The notes: generated from the letters alone by a model not told the origin. Counted from the first letter of the stretch, positions 16,707 to 25,509 are shown. The stretch is DNA of 64,000 bases from Colwellia sp. BRX10-3 (GCF_014077505.1 NZ_JACGWA010000008.1:62001-126000); one strand, 5' to 3'. A program made the numbers and translations.

Positions 16707-19580
16707 ATGCAACTTATGACGGTGACAGTGATGAAAGAAATAGCTAAAAATAGATATAAATTAAAGCACCTAAGCTTATGTGTAATAACAGCCTTAACAG
16801 CTCAAACAACTTTTATTCAACAAGCCAATGCTGAAGAAGCTGAAGCCAAGGTAGCAGCCATTGAGCGTATAAGTATTATTGGCTCCAATATAAAGCGTGC
16901 TTCAGATATTGGTGCTTTACCTATTACTGCATTAACCGAAAAAGATATTGAAAATACCGCTGCGATGTCCGGCGACGAATTGTTACGTTCAATTCCGCAA
17001 ATCGGCGCGGTTAACTTCGGCGCAGCTACAGGTAATGGCGGCGTAAATGACGCTCGTGGTGACGTTGCATCTATTAACTTAAGGGGTGTTGGCTCAGGTA
17101 ACACCTTGACACTCCTAAATGGTCGCAGATTAGTAACACACCCAGGTACACAATCAGAAAACTTCGTGCCGGTGTCGACCTCAAATTCAAATACTTTACC
17201 TGTTTCAGGGTTGCGTTCACTACAAGTTCTTCGTGATGGTGCAGCTGCAATTTATGGCTCTGATGCTGTTGCTGGCGTGGTGAATTATCAATTAAAAGAC
17301 GATTATGAAGGTAATCAAATTAAATTATCCTACGGTGGCTCAGAGGGGACATCGCTTGATGAAACAACCTTTAGCTATTTAACAGGTTTTGATTTAAATG
17401 AAGGCCGCTCACACCTAACGGCTTCTTTTAGCTATTACGACCGAAACGGTATGATGGCCAGTGAACGTTCATATTCTGCAAGCCATGATCTGCGCGAATT
17501 TCCTGGTTTGCCTGAAGCATTTGTGGGCGATACGCAGTTAGATAATCGCTCAACAGCTACTCCTTGGGGAGACTTTCAATCAGACACCTTAGGTCGATTT
17601 CATCTACAGCCGGATACTGACTCAGGCTGTGTTGTAGCCTTAGCGGGAGGCGTTTGTGCCGACAGTGGCAGCTTTCCTCGAGATCTAAGGTTTGACCGTG
17701 GCACCACGCGATCACTTGTCTCTGATGTACAGCGACTAAATTTTTATAGCTACTTTACGCACGAAATTAGCAACGATATATCGCTATTTTCAGAATTCAC
17801 ATATTACGATGCTAAAGCAGAGCGAACGCGCGAGCAAACTCATAACTTAACCGCCCAACGTTTTCGAATTTCTGCTGATGCCGCATATAACCCGTTTGGT
17901 GAAGAAGTTCTATTACGTAGTTATAGAGCCATTGATACAGGACCACGAAATGTTGAAGTAGACGATTCTAGTTATCGTGTTTTGGCTGGGCTTAAAGGTT
18001 CATATCAAGATTGGGATTGGGAGAGTGCTGTATTTTACACTGCCGCCGAAACCAATGATTCCGCGAATCGAATTCAAGCCAGTAAGTTCCAAGCAGCAAT
18101 TAATAGTAGCAATCCTGCATTGGCATACAATATTTTCACGGGGGGAGATGTTAACAATCCTAATCAAGGTGATTCGACATTAAATGATCGGGATGTCATT
18201 GACCAATTTATGGTTAATGTTAATAGAGACTCAAAAACGAGTTTGGCCTCAGTTGATTTTAAGGTCAGCAATGGCGCGCTTTGGAGCTTACCAGCTGGTG
18301 ATGTTGGGCTTGCTATGGGGGTAGAGTTTAGAAGAGAAACCTTTGAAGACAACCGAGATCCGTTGCTTGATGGCAGTATGCCTTTTGTTGACCAAATTAC
18401 TGGCGTTGAATTATCTGGCAGCGATGTTTTAGGTAGTAGCCCAACACCTGATTCCAAGGCGTCGCGCAATGTTTCGTCAGCGTATGCAGAGTTCTTAGTG
18501 CCCTTGGTCGATTCAGGATCACATTATGTTGAATTACAAGTTGCTGGCCGATATGAAAACTTCTCGGATGTGGGTAGTGCACTAAAGCCTAAAGTTGCGT
18601 TATTTTGGCAAGCAGCAGAATGGATTAGCTTTCGAGCGTCATATGCTGGCGGCTTCCGTGCTCCTGGTTTACCACAAGTGTCTGCAGAAGGTGTACCGCG
18701 TTCCAATAGTTTGTATGATCCGGTACTTGATTCAACTTATGGTATTGTCGATATACGAAGTGGTACCACAGACCTAAAACCAGAAGATGATGAAAACACC
18801 TCATTTGGTCTGATATTTGAGCCACTTGAGAACTTTACGTTCACTTTAGATACTTGGAAGATTAAGCAAAAAGATCTAGTAGGTATTTTACCCGGTTCAT
18901 CGCATTTACTTTATGATTCACTATTAAGGAGTCAAGGTTCTAGTAACAGTGCAGTTGTTCGTGATGCCAACACCAATGAAGTGATACAAATCAATAATGA
19001 CTATCTGAATTTAGATAAGCGTAATATTGCAGGCATTGATTTTAGTTTGATTTATGATCTTGAAACAAGCTTTGGTGAATGGGAGTTCACAGTTAATGCT
19101 GCTAAGTTAAGTAAATTTGAACAAGATGCAGATCCTATTTCTGCACAGCTTATTGCCGCTCAAGCCGCTAACAATCCTGCTGTGCCTGCGGATAGAACTG
19201 TCGCGGGTGCGGGTGATTTAATTAAGCAAAATGGTCGTCCAGAATGGCGAGCTAGAGCATCAATTGATTGGGATTATCAACAATGGGGAGCAGGAATTAA
19301 TGCCAACTATGTTAGCGAGGTTGTTGATACCAGCACCACGGCAACGGTTAACGATGAAGTCATTATGTTGCCGGTAGATAGCTTCACCACCGTGAATGTT
19401 TATGCTGATTATCGCTTTGCCGATGACAGTGCGTTAGAAGGTACAAAAGTTCGCTTTGGTGTACGTAACCTTAGTGATGAAGAGCCACCAGTGGCTGATG
19501 AATTAGCACATGGATATTTTGGAGCATTACATTCTAATCGAGGCCGTTACTTCTATCTCAGCTTACGAAAAAATTTCTAA
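16707..19580 (+). CDS. TonB-dependent receptor for a D-Glu-containing substrate (inferred)
   Basis: A large outer-membrane receptor of 957 residues. A start at ATG 16731 (residue 9) gives a more typical signal peptide ending near 'ANAEEA' and has GGTGA just upstream; the longer frame starts at 16707 without a binding site. The plug has 'IERISIIGSNIKRASDIGALP', 'LRGVGSGNTLTLLNGRR', 'LRSLQVLRDGAAAIYGSDAVAGVVNY'. The barrel ends 'GRYFYLSLRKNF' with the terminal Phe needed for assembly. This long receptor class is common in marine bacteria for peptides and oligosaccharides. It is followed by a terminator and then two lipoprotein hydrolase genes. Its position opposite gltS points to uptake of peptides that contain D-Glu. 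Confidence 0.92.
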   Translation: MQLMTVTVMKEIAKNRYKLKHLSLCVITALTAQTTFIQQANAEEAEAKVAAIERISIIGSNIKRASDIGALPITALTEKDIENTAAMSGDELLRSIPQIGAVNFGAATGNGGVNDARGDVASINLRGVGSGNTLTLLNGRRLVTHPGTQSENFVPVSTSNSNTLPVSGLRSLQVLRDGAAAIYGSDAVAGVVNYQLKDDYEGNQIKLSYGGSEGTSLDETTFSYLTGFDLNEGRSHLTASFSYYDRNGMMASERSYSASHDLREFPGLPEAFVGDTQLDNRSTATPWGDFQSDTLGRFHLQPDTDSGCVVALAGGVCADSGSFPRDLRFDRGTTRSLVSDVQRLNFYSYFTHEISNDISLFSEFTYYDAKAERTREQTHNLTAQRFRISADAAYNPFGEEVLLRSYRAIDTGPRNVEVDDSSYRVLAGLKGSYQDWDWESAVFYTAAETNDSANRIQASKFQAAINSSNPALAYNIFTGGDVNNPNQGDSTLNDRDVIDQFMVNVNRDSKTSLASVDFKVSNGALWSLPAGDVGLAMGVEFRRETFEDNRDPLLDGSMPFVDQITGVELSGSDVLGSSPTPDSKASRNVSSAYAEFLVPLVDSGSHYVELQVAGRYENFSDVGSALKPKVALFWQAAEWISFRASYAGGFRAPGLPQVSAEGVPRSNSLYDPVLDSTYGIVDIRSGTTDLKPEDDENTSFGLIFEPLENFTFTLDTWKIKQKDLVGILPGSSHLLYDSLLRSQGSSNSAVVRDANTNEVIQINNDYLNLDKRNIAGIDFSLIYDLETSFGEWEFTVNAAKLSKFEQDADPISAQLIAAQAANNPAVPADRTVAGAGDLIKQNGRPEWRARASIDWDYQQWGAGINANYVSEVVDTSTTATVNDEVIMLPVDSFTTVNVYADYRFADDSALEGTKVRFGVRNLSDEEPPVADELAHGYFGALHSNRGRYFYLSLRKNF

Positions 19581-19608
19581 TCACAAATCAGTGAATTAAG
19601 GAATAGCA

Positions 19609-19648
19609 TATGGCTCGATTAGTACCTAATAGTCGAGCCATATTTTTC
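19609..19648 (+). terminator. Rho-independent terminator after TonB receptor gene
   Basis: Stem TATGGCTCGA/TCGAGCCATA (19609-19618 with 19633-19642) and a T-rich tail. Because it lies only 32 nt before the next gene, partial read-through or attenuation between receptor and hydrolases is possible. Confidence 0.85.
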
Positions 19649-19679
19649 TCATATTAATTTTAATCTTGAAGATATCATT

Positions 19680-20864
19680 ATGAAAAAAAACCACTTTACT
19701 TACCTATGGTTATTTTCTATCACTTTTTTGGTCTCATGCGCGAAAACTTCGGTATCCTATGAGGAAAATAGTGCACGAGTTTGCGATAAAGGCGCAGTGC
19801 GCTTAACGGCAAAATTTGAAGCAAGCCGTATGGATGAATGTCAGGTGTTAGCGGGTAACAATTACTTAATCACCATTACACCGGAAAATACCCCGATTAA
19901 CCCCAGTCCTTGGTATGCTTTTAAGATTGAAGCAGACACACCAACAGACATTACTGTTAATATTAAAATTAGTGGTCAGCGAGATAATCGCTATTTACCT
20001 AAATTTAGCCAAGATATGAAAACCTGGTCTGTGTATCCGCATCAATACCGCAATAAGAAATTGATACTTAAAGTTAAAGCTTCAGCACAGCCAGTTTATA
20101 TTGCTGGCCAAGAGGTCATTAATAATCAATATTACGTGGACTGGGCAAAAAAATTACAAAAATCTACGCAGATTTCCCATCAAAAATTAGGAACCTCTCA
20201 ACAAGGTAGGCCGATATATAAAATTGAAAGTCGTGGTGAGAGCAATGAATGGCTTGTTATTTTAGGGCGTTTACATCCACCAGAGATAACAGGTGCGTTA
20301 GCATTGTTTCCTTTTGTGGAAACATTATTGGCAAGTAACCCATTAGCAGAGAATTTTCGTAAAAACTATAACTTGTTAGTTATTCCTAACTTAAATCCAG
20401 ATGGCGTTGCGATGGGAAATTGGCGCCATAATGCCAATGGCGTTGATTTAAATCGCGATTGGATCACCTTTAAACAACCTGAAACTAAGCAAGTTCATCA
20501 CTACCTACAAGACTTGGTCGCTGATGGGCAAAAAATAAAATTTGCTGTTGATTTTCATTCTACCCAACACGATGTTTTTTATACTATGCCGGTTGATTAC
20601 GGTGTTGACAATCGCTACTTTGTGAAACATTGGCTTGGTGCATTAGATAAAGCAATGCCAAATTTTGATGTAGTACAGAAACCGGGTAATCGCCCTAATA
20701 ATGGTGTTTCCAAACAGTATTTTGCTGATAATTATCAGGTTCATGCCATAACCTATGAAATGGGTGATGAAACGAATCGTGAAAACATTAACATTATTGC
20801 TAAAAACGCCTCAACAATATTGATGCAAACCTTGCTAGCTGATGTTGATCATAATAAAGAGTAA
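19680..20864 (+). CDS. M14-family zinc carboxypeptidase, lipoprotein
   Basis: A 394-residue lipoprotein: the lipobox LVSC puts the lipidated Cys at 20. After a beta domain of about 130 residues the M14 peptidase domain begins. Zinc ligands are His199 and Glu202 ('LHPPE') and His293 ('DFHS'); the catalytic Glu is 360 in 'ITYEMGDE'. 'NPDGVAMGNWRHNANGVDLNRDW' is the M14 substrate-binding core. M14 includes enzymes that cut gamma-D-Glu-diaminopimelate bonds in murein peptides, which fits its neighbours. The next gene, a D-amino-acid deacylase, starts 8 nt after the stop. Cleavage of D-Glu peptides in the periplasm or at the outer membrane is inferred. Confidence 0.87.
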   Translation: MKKNHFTYLWLFSITFLVSCAKTSVSYEENSARVCDKGAVRLTAKFEASRMDECQVLAGNNYLITITPENTPINPSPWYAFKIEADTPTDITVNIKISGQRDNRYLPKFSQDMKTWSVYPHQYRNKKLILKVKASAQPVYIAGQEVINNQYYVDWAKKLQKSTQISHQKLGTSQQGRPIYKIESRGESNEWLVILGRLHPPEITGALALFPFVETLLASNPLAENFRKNYNLLVIPNLNPDGVAMGNWRHNANGVDLNRDWITFKQPETKQVHHYLQDLVADGQKIKFAVDFHSTQHDVFYTMPVDYGVDNRYFVKHWLGALDKAMPNFDVVQKPGNRPNNGVSKQYFADNYQVHAITYEMGDETNRENINIIAKNASTILMQTLLADVDHNKE

Positions 20865-20871
20865 AAAATTC

Positions 20872-22437
20872 ATGAGAAAGCAGGTTAAAAATTCCTATGT
20901 GGTTATGTTGACGTGCAGTTTATTGCTAATAACGGGTTGCTTTGATGATAAAGTAACTAAGGTTGATACTTTGATTATCAACGGTCAAGTTTATACAGGG
21001 ATTAATGAGCAAGCTCAAATGCTTGATGTGGCGATTTGCGGCAGTGAAATTTGTGGTCTTTATCCGTCAGGAAAACATCACGTTGTGGCAAAATATACCC
21101 ACGATGTTACTGGTAAAATTGTTAGCCCTGGTTTTATCGACCCTCATACGCATAGTTTAGAAGAACTCTACAGCAAAGATAAAAACCATAACTTAAATTA
21201 CCTTACGCAGGGGGTTACTACGGTAGTGAATGGCAATGACGGTGAGGGTCCGGTAGATATAGCTAAAGCAGCGCGCGAACTTGAAGCCAATGGCATCGGT
21301 ACTAATGTGGCTTTATTGGTTGGTCATGGCAGCTTGCGAGAACAAGTTATGGGGCGAGCACAGCGCTTTGCCACTACTGAAGAGTTAGGTGAGATGTCAC
21401 AGCTGCTTACTACGGCTATGGAAGCTGGTGCGTTGGGCTTATCTACTGGCTTATATTATGTGCCAGGTAGTTTTGCTAATACTGAAGAAGTTATTACTTT
21501 GGCGAAAGTAGCCAGTAAATATAACGGTATTTATGACACACATTTACGTGATGAAAGTACCTTTAATATTGGTTTTCTCGCCGCATTATCCGAAGCAATC
21601 GAAATTGCTGATGCAGCCAATATTCATCTACATCTAGCTCATATTAAAGCATTAGGTGTTGATGTGTGGGGCGAAAGCAAAGTGGCCATTGAAAAAATTG
21701 AACATGCACAAGCAGAGGGTGTAAGTATTTCAGCCGACCAATATCCATGGCTTGCTTCAGGCACTAAATTACATAGTGCTGTTATGCCCAAGTGGGTAAT
21801 GGCTGATTCAAAGCAAGCATTTTACCAACGCCTAAATGATGTTAATTTGGCAGAAAAGCTTACCAGTGAAATTAAAGAAAATATTCGCCGTCGTGGCGGG
21901 CCAACGTCATTACTGATCACTGCCTTTCAAGACTCTGAGCTGATTGGCTTAACGTTAGCGCAAGTAGCAGAAAAAAGAGCAATAGACCCTGTTACTGCAG
22001 CAATACAGTTGGTGCAAGAAGGCGAGGTCAGAATCGCATCATTTAATATGTCTGACGCTGACGTTGAAAACTTTATGGTACAACCTTGGGTGGTTACCTC
22101 ATCGGATGGCACTAACGGTCATCCACGTAAATTTGCTAGCTTTCCACAAAAGTATCAAGAATATGTTCAGAAAAAAGCACTGATAACGCTCGCTGAATTT
22201 ATTAAACAAAGTTCAAATAAAACTGCAGAAATATTAGGCTTTAAAGACCGAGGTCAACTGACCAAAGGCTATATGGCCGATATTATAGTTTTTGACGCCA
22301 AAGCATTTTCCGCGAATGCTAACTTTTCTAATTGGAATAAATATTCATCGGGCGTGGAGCAAGTTTGGCTAAATGGCCAGCAAGTGATCAAAAACGGTTA
22401 TTTTCAGGAAAAACTTGCGGGTAAGTTTGTACATTAA
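20872..22437 (+). CDS. N-acyl-D-amino-acid deacylase, lipoprotein
   Basis: A 521-residue amidohydrolase-superfamily enzyme. The frame is open from 20842, but the ATG at 20872, just after the previous stop, gives a proper lipoprotein signal with lipobox ITGC (Cys23). The D-aminoacylase pattern is present: 'PGFIDPHTHS' (His92 and His94 as metal ligands), 'THLRDES', 'HLHLAHIKALG', and 'SSDGTNGHPRKFASFP' near the C-terminus. These enzymes release D-amino acids from N-acyl or peptide-linked forms, and some act on N-acyl-D-Glu. Lipid anchoring puts it in the periplasm, after TonB import and before GltS. Specificity for D-Glu is an inference from the neighbours. Confidence 0.9.
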   Translation: MRKQVKNSYVVMLTCSLLLITGCFDDKVTKVDTLIINGQVYTGINEQAQMLDVAICGSEICGLYPSGKHHVVAKYTHDVTGKIVSPGFIDPHTHSLEELYSKDKNHNLNYLTQGVTTVVNGNDGEGPVDIAKAARELEANGIGTNVALLVGHGSLREQVMGRAQRFATTEELGEMSQLLTTAMEAGALGLSTGLYYVPGSFANTEEVITLAKVASKYNGIYDTHLRDESTFNIGFLAALSEAIEIADAANIHLHLAHIKALGVDVWGESKVAIEKIEHAQAEGVSISADQYPWLASGTKLHSAVMPKWVMADSKQAFYQRLNDVNLAEKLTSEIKENIRRRGGPTSLLITAFQDSELIGLTLAQVAEKRAIDPVTAAIQLVQEGEVRIASFNMSDADVENFMVQPWVVTSSDGTNGHPRKFASFPQKYQEYVQKKALITLAEFIKQSSNKTAEILGFKDRGQLTKGYMADIIVFDAKAFSANANFSNWNKYSSGVEQVWLNGQQVIKNGYFQEKLAGKFVH

Positions 22438-22674
22438 TTCAGCTATTAGCCTGCGCTATTAAGTGGTTGGTTTTCTTTTTTGGCTTGTGGTCAGGAAACT
22501 AAAAAGAGTTTTATTATCGGTTACTGTTTTATTTAACTGAATACATCATTATGGCCATGGCGGCATGACACCTATAATGTAGATTTTGGTCGCGGAAAAT
22601 TTGAGTACATATTACATGCTGGATAGTAAAATTACATGACCAATCAATTTCATTATTAATTAAATTTCCCGTCG
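22438..22674. other. decayed sequence with a lipoprotein-signal-like remnant
   Basis: Around 22462-22500 one plus-strand frame reads 'SGWFSFLACGQETKKS', much like a lipobox region, but it has no start and stops soon after. No gene can be supported. Confidence 0.3.
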
Positions 22675-22845
22675 CTAATTATAACCTAGTACATAATTAG
22701 GCGTACTGTCGTCGAGCAAGGCTAAGACCTTTTCTGGTATAGGATCAGATGACTCTGAATTGTGTTTAGCCGCATTTGCCAATACGATATAATGATATTC
22801 GTAATCGTTTTGCTGTTCACTGTTTTCTATATGTGAAATATTCAT
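22675..22845 (-). CDS. small hypothetical protein, 56 aa
   Basis: An ATG at 22843-22845 with a weak GGTGA upstream opens a frame of 56 codons ending in TAG. The predicted peptide starts 'MNISHIENSEQQNDYEYHYI', is acidic and hydrophilic, and has no signal or membrane segment. I do not recognise it. It lies alone in the otherwise empty stretch between the deacylase gene and the lexA remnant, so it may be a leftover of a pre-island neighbour. Confidence 0.4.
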   Translation of the reverse strand: MNISHIENSEQQNDYEYHYIVLANAAKHNSESSDPIPEKVLALLDDSTPNYVLGYN

Positions 22846-23296
22846 GATGTCACCGATTTATTTGAAAGATAAAATTATTGGTAAAGCTATCTTCTATCTA
22901 ATGGCTTTTTTAAAACAGCATTAAAATTTTAGTAAGGTATAAAACCAAGTTATAGCTTAATGATTCCTTTAGCGTATTCGATTAACAAGCCGCCGAAGAA
23001 CACTAAATATATATTGCGCTTATTAGATATGACTTTTAACTATCGCTAACCTAACTAAATATTACTTATATTTTTAAACAACATAGCGCGACAGCATCTA
23101 GCAATGGTGGTTAGTTATTCTAGAAAATGAATTTCTAACAGAGTTATAATCTATTAATATTATTTAGACATCATTAGTTAATTTTATTGAGCATCACATA
23201 TGAAAACGTTGCCCAAAATTCTTTGAAGCAATTTGCAGACCAATTTTAGCTTAGATCAATAACTCTTATCTTTATTTACGGCCTTTACTCTTAAGC
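22846..23296. other. AT-rich intergenic stretch, nothing recognised
   Basis: No frame, RNA or repeat could be supported in these 450 nt between the small gene and the lexA remnant. Confidence 0.5.
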
Positions 23297-23392
23297 AATA
23301 ACTATGCACCCATTAAAGTAGATTTAACATCTCAACAATTCAACATTGAAGGTTTAGCCGTTGGTGTGATTCGTGCTGCCGACTGGATGTAG
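23297..23392 (+). pseudogene. lexA 3'-terminal remnant
   Basis: A frame reading '[15 protein letters not shown]' and on to 'GVIRAADWM' then TAG reproduces the last 30 or so codons of LexA, and there is no upstream part. It agrees with the intact lexA at 8694-8784, and all four codon differences are synonymous, as expected if both copies diverged while still encoding functional LexA. A long inverted repeat with a T tract, presumably the original lexA terminator, follows at 23443-23506. It lies some 540 nt upstream of the cytochrome oxidase operon. Confidence 0.88.
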
Positions 23393-23397
23393 TAAAC
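23307..23397 (+). repeat. 91-bp direct repeat (distal copy, lexA remnant)
   Basis: Partner of 8694-8784 with 86 of 91 identical bases. The two copies are in the same orientation and enclose 14.5 kb of accessory genes. Confidence 0.9.
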
Positions 23398-23442
23398 TTT
23401 ACGCTTACCTTAAATATTTTAGAATTTACCTGCGCTACATTA

Positions 23443-23506
23443 CGCAGATTTAACTAACGGTTTACTTAAAATCGATGAGTTAGATCTGCGCTTTTCTGAC
23501 TTTTTT
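23443..23506 (+). terminator. inverted repeat with T tract, probable original lexA terminator
   Basis: CGCAGATTTAACT (23443-23455) pairs with AGTTAGATCTGCG (23478-23490) through 13 positions including one U-G pair, followed by a T-rich tail. It sits about 50 nt after the remnant stop codon. The intact lexA has nothing comparable. Confidence 0.6.
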
Positions 23507-23756
23507 ATTGCTATTTTTGTACTTAACGTACTTTTGATTAGCACAATTTTCATCTGTGCTAATAAATACCGCAAATAGCATGTTTTTTATACAGTAAATT
23601 TCTGGTTGATTATTTATTATTAGGCATTGAAAACACCCTTAGAACAAAAAACAAACATTGAATATACCCCATTAAAAATGGACGTACCACCCAGTTTAGG
23701 GCTTTTACTCTATTGTATTTATTGGCTTTTATTTTTCATGCATTTGAAATTTTAAA

Positions 23757-23770
23757 TTGACCCAGATCAA
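23757..23770. promoter_or_regulatory. candidate FNR/EtrA-type site upstream of coxB
   Basis: TTGACCCAGATCAA matches the FNR consensus TTGAT-N4-ATCAA with one mismatch and lies 168 nt before the coxB start. Oxygen-dependent repression of the oxidase would fit. A second palindrome, ACTTCATTGTGAAGT, lies at 23884-23898 in the leader. Confidence 0.5.
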
Positions 23771-23937
23771 GTTTTAAGTAATTCTAGTCCAGAAAACGTA
23801 CAAACATAACAATAGGGCGCAATTGACACTTGTCGAATAATGCGTCACTTAAATAATAATAAATGTATGCGCGAAATAGCCGTACTTCATTGTGAAGTCG
23901 TGTTGTTTTGCCTTAAAAAGGGTGAAGGAGATGTCGA

Positions 23938-25497
23938 GTGAAAAGACGTAACCTAGGTTTGCTGTTGCTAGGGGGCTTGTTGTCTAGTTCGGTTTGGGCA
24001 GATATGCCGCTGAACTTAACCAAGGGTGTTACGGATGTAAGTAGAGACGTATATGATTTACATATGTTGGTTCTCTATATCTGTACAGCTATTGGTGTTG
24101 TGGTATTTGGTGCAATGTTTTGGTCTATGGTATTTCACCGTAAATCAAAAGGTTTTAAACCAGCAACCTTCCATGAAAGCACAAAAGTTGAAATTCTTTG
24201 GACGGCGATCCCGGTCGTTATTCTAATCGCTATGGCTGTTCCTGCCACTATTACGCTCATTGATATGGAAAATAACGATGATGCGGATCTGACGATTCAA
24301 GTTACCGGTTCTCAGTGGAAATGGCATTATAAATACTTTGATCAAGACCTAGAGTTTTATTCAGTTCTGTCGACACCGCGTGAACAATACGAAAACCAAG
24401 ACGGAACATCGGCAGAGAAAGGTGAACATTATCTGCTAGAAGTTGATCGTCCTTTGGTTATTCCAACCAATAAAAAAGTACGCTTTGTTATTACTTCTGA
24501 TGATGTTATCCACGCTTGGTGGGTACCGGCATTTGCAGTAAAACAAGATGCTAACCCAGGTTTTATAAACGAAGCTTGGACCAAGGTAGATGAACCTGGT
24601 GTTTATCGGGGCCAATGTGCTGAATTGTGTGGTAAAGACCATGGCTTTATGCCGATTGTGGTTGAAGTTAAATCAGAAGCTGATTATGCGATTTGGCTTG
24701 ATGATCAAAAGCAATTGAAGGCAAACGCAGCAGCTGCTGAAGCGGCTTCATTAAATGCTTCTGTTCCTCTAGAAGAGCTAATGCAACTTGGTGAAACAAC
24801 CTACACTGCTTATTGTGCAGCTTGTCACCAAGTTAGCGGTCAAGGTTTACCACCAGCATTTCCAGCGCTTAAAGGTAGTGCTATTGCCACAACGGGTCCT
24901 GCTAGCGCGCACATAGATATTGTGTTCAATGGTAAAGCTGGCACTGGTATGCAAGGCTATGGCAAGCAATTAAGCTTAAAAGAAATTGCTGCGGTTGTAA
25001 CTTACGAGCGTAATGCTTGGGGTAACAATACGGGTGAAGCTGTTCAAGCTTCAGATGTAAAAGCTGTTAGCGGTGCAGAGCCAAGTATTTTAGATAATGT
25101 TGAAGAAGCAGTAGAAAATGTTTCTGAAACAGTTACTGAAGTCATTGCTGACATCATACCGGTAGAAGATTTATCTAAAGTTTATAGCCAAGATGAACTA
25201 ATGGCCATGGGTGAAGATGTATATATGACAGCTTGTGCTGCTTGTCATCAAGCCAATGGTGAAGGTATGGCACCAGTATTTCCTGGACTTAAAGGTAGTG
25301 CTATCGCTACAGGTGATGTAGCAGTGCATTTGGATATGGTACTGAACGGCAGCAAGAAAAATCCAGCGATGGCGGCTTTTGCCGGCCAATTAACTAAAAC
25401 GCAAATTGCCGCGGTTGTAACTTACGAGCGTAATGCTTGGGGTAACAACACGGGTGATTTAGTCCAGCCAGCAGCTGTTGCTGCTAGCGCGAAGTAG
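23938..25497 (+). CDS. coxB: cytochrome c oxidase subunit II with two fused cytochrome c domains
   Basis: A 519-residue subunit II that accepts electrons from cytochrome c. It starts at GTG with AAGGAG 7-9 nt upstream; an overlapping ATG frame closes after five codons. The order is signal peptide, two membrane helices (about 40-65 and 85-105), and a cupredoxin domain with the CuA ligands His192, Cys227, Cys231, His235 and Met238. Two heme c domains follow, with CxxCH at 293-297 and 433-437. The heme domains are about 140 residues apart, very similar to each other, and joined by an acidic linker. Single-heme fusions are known as caa3-like; two fused domains are less usual. It heads the cox operon, with coxA 12 nt downstream. 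Confidence 0.96.
   Translation: MKRRNLGLLLLGGLLSSSVWADMPLNLTKGVTDVSRDVYDLHMLVLYICTAIGVVVFGAMFWSMVFHRKSKGFKPATFHESTKVEILWTAIPVVILIAMAVPATITLIDMENNDDADLTIQVTGSQWKWHYKYFDQDLEFYSVLSTPREQYENQDGTSAEKGEHYLLEVDRPLVIPTNKKVRFVITSDDVIHAWWVPAFAVKQDANPGFINEAWTKVDEPGVYRGQCAELCGKDHGFMPIVVEVKSEADYAIWLDDQKQLKANAAAAEAASLNASVPLEELMQLGETTYTAYCAACHQVSGQGLPPAFPALKGSAIATTGPASAHIDIVFNGKAGTGMQGYGKQLSLKEIAAVVTYERNAWGNNTGEAVQASDVKAVSGAEPSILDNVEEAVENVSETVTEVIADIIPVEDLSKVYSQDELMAMGEDVYMTACAACHQANGEGMAPVFPGLKGSAIATGDVAVHLDMVLNGSKKNPAMAAFAGQLTKTQIAAVVTYERNAWGNNTGDLVQPAAVAASAK
24991..25457. repeat. internal direct repeat of heme c domain in coxB
   Basis: A 47-nt segment at 24991-25037 recurs at 25411-25457 with a single mismatch, 420 nt (140 codons) apart, at the end of each heme c domain. 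The protein around it reads 'AAVVTYERNAWGNNTG' in both. This suggests recent duplication or gene conversion. Confidence 0.85.
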
Positions 25498-25509
25498 GGA
25501 GGCGTTATA

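Noticed and set aside
8785-23306. Integrative element with its own integrase
   Set aside because: The flanking repeats look like an attachment duplication, but no integrase, excisionase, relaxase or transposase gene is present; recombination between homologous lexA ends fits better.
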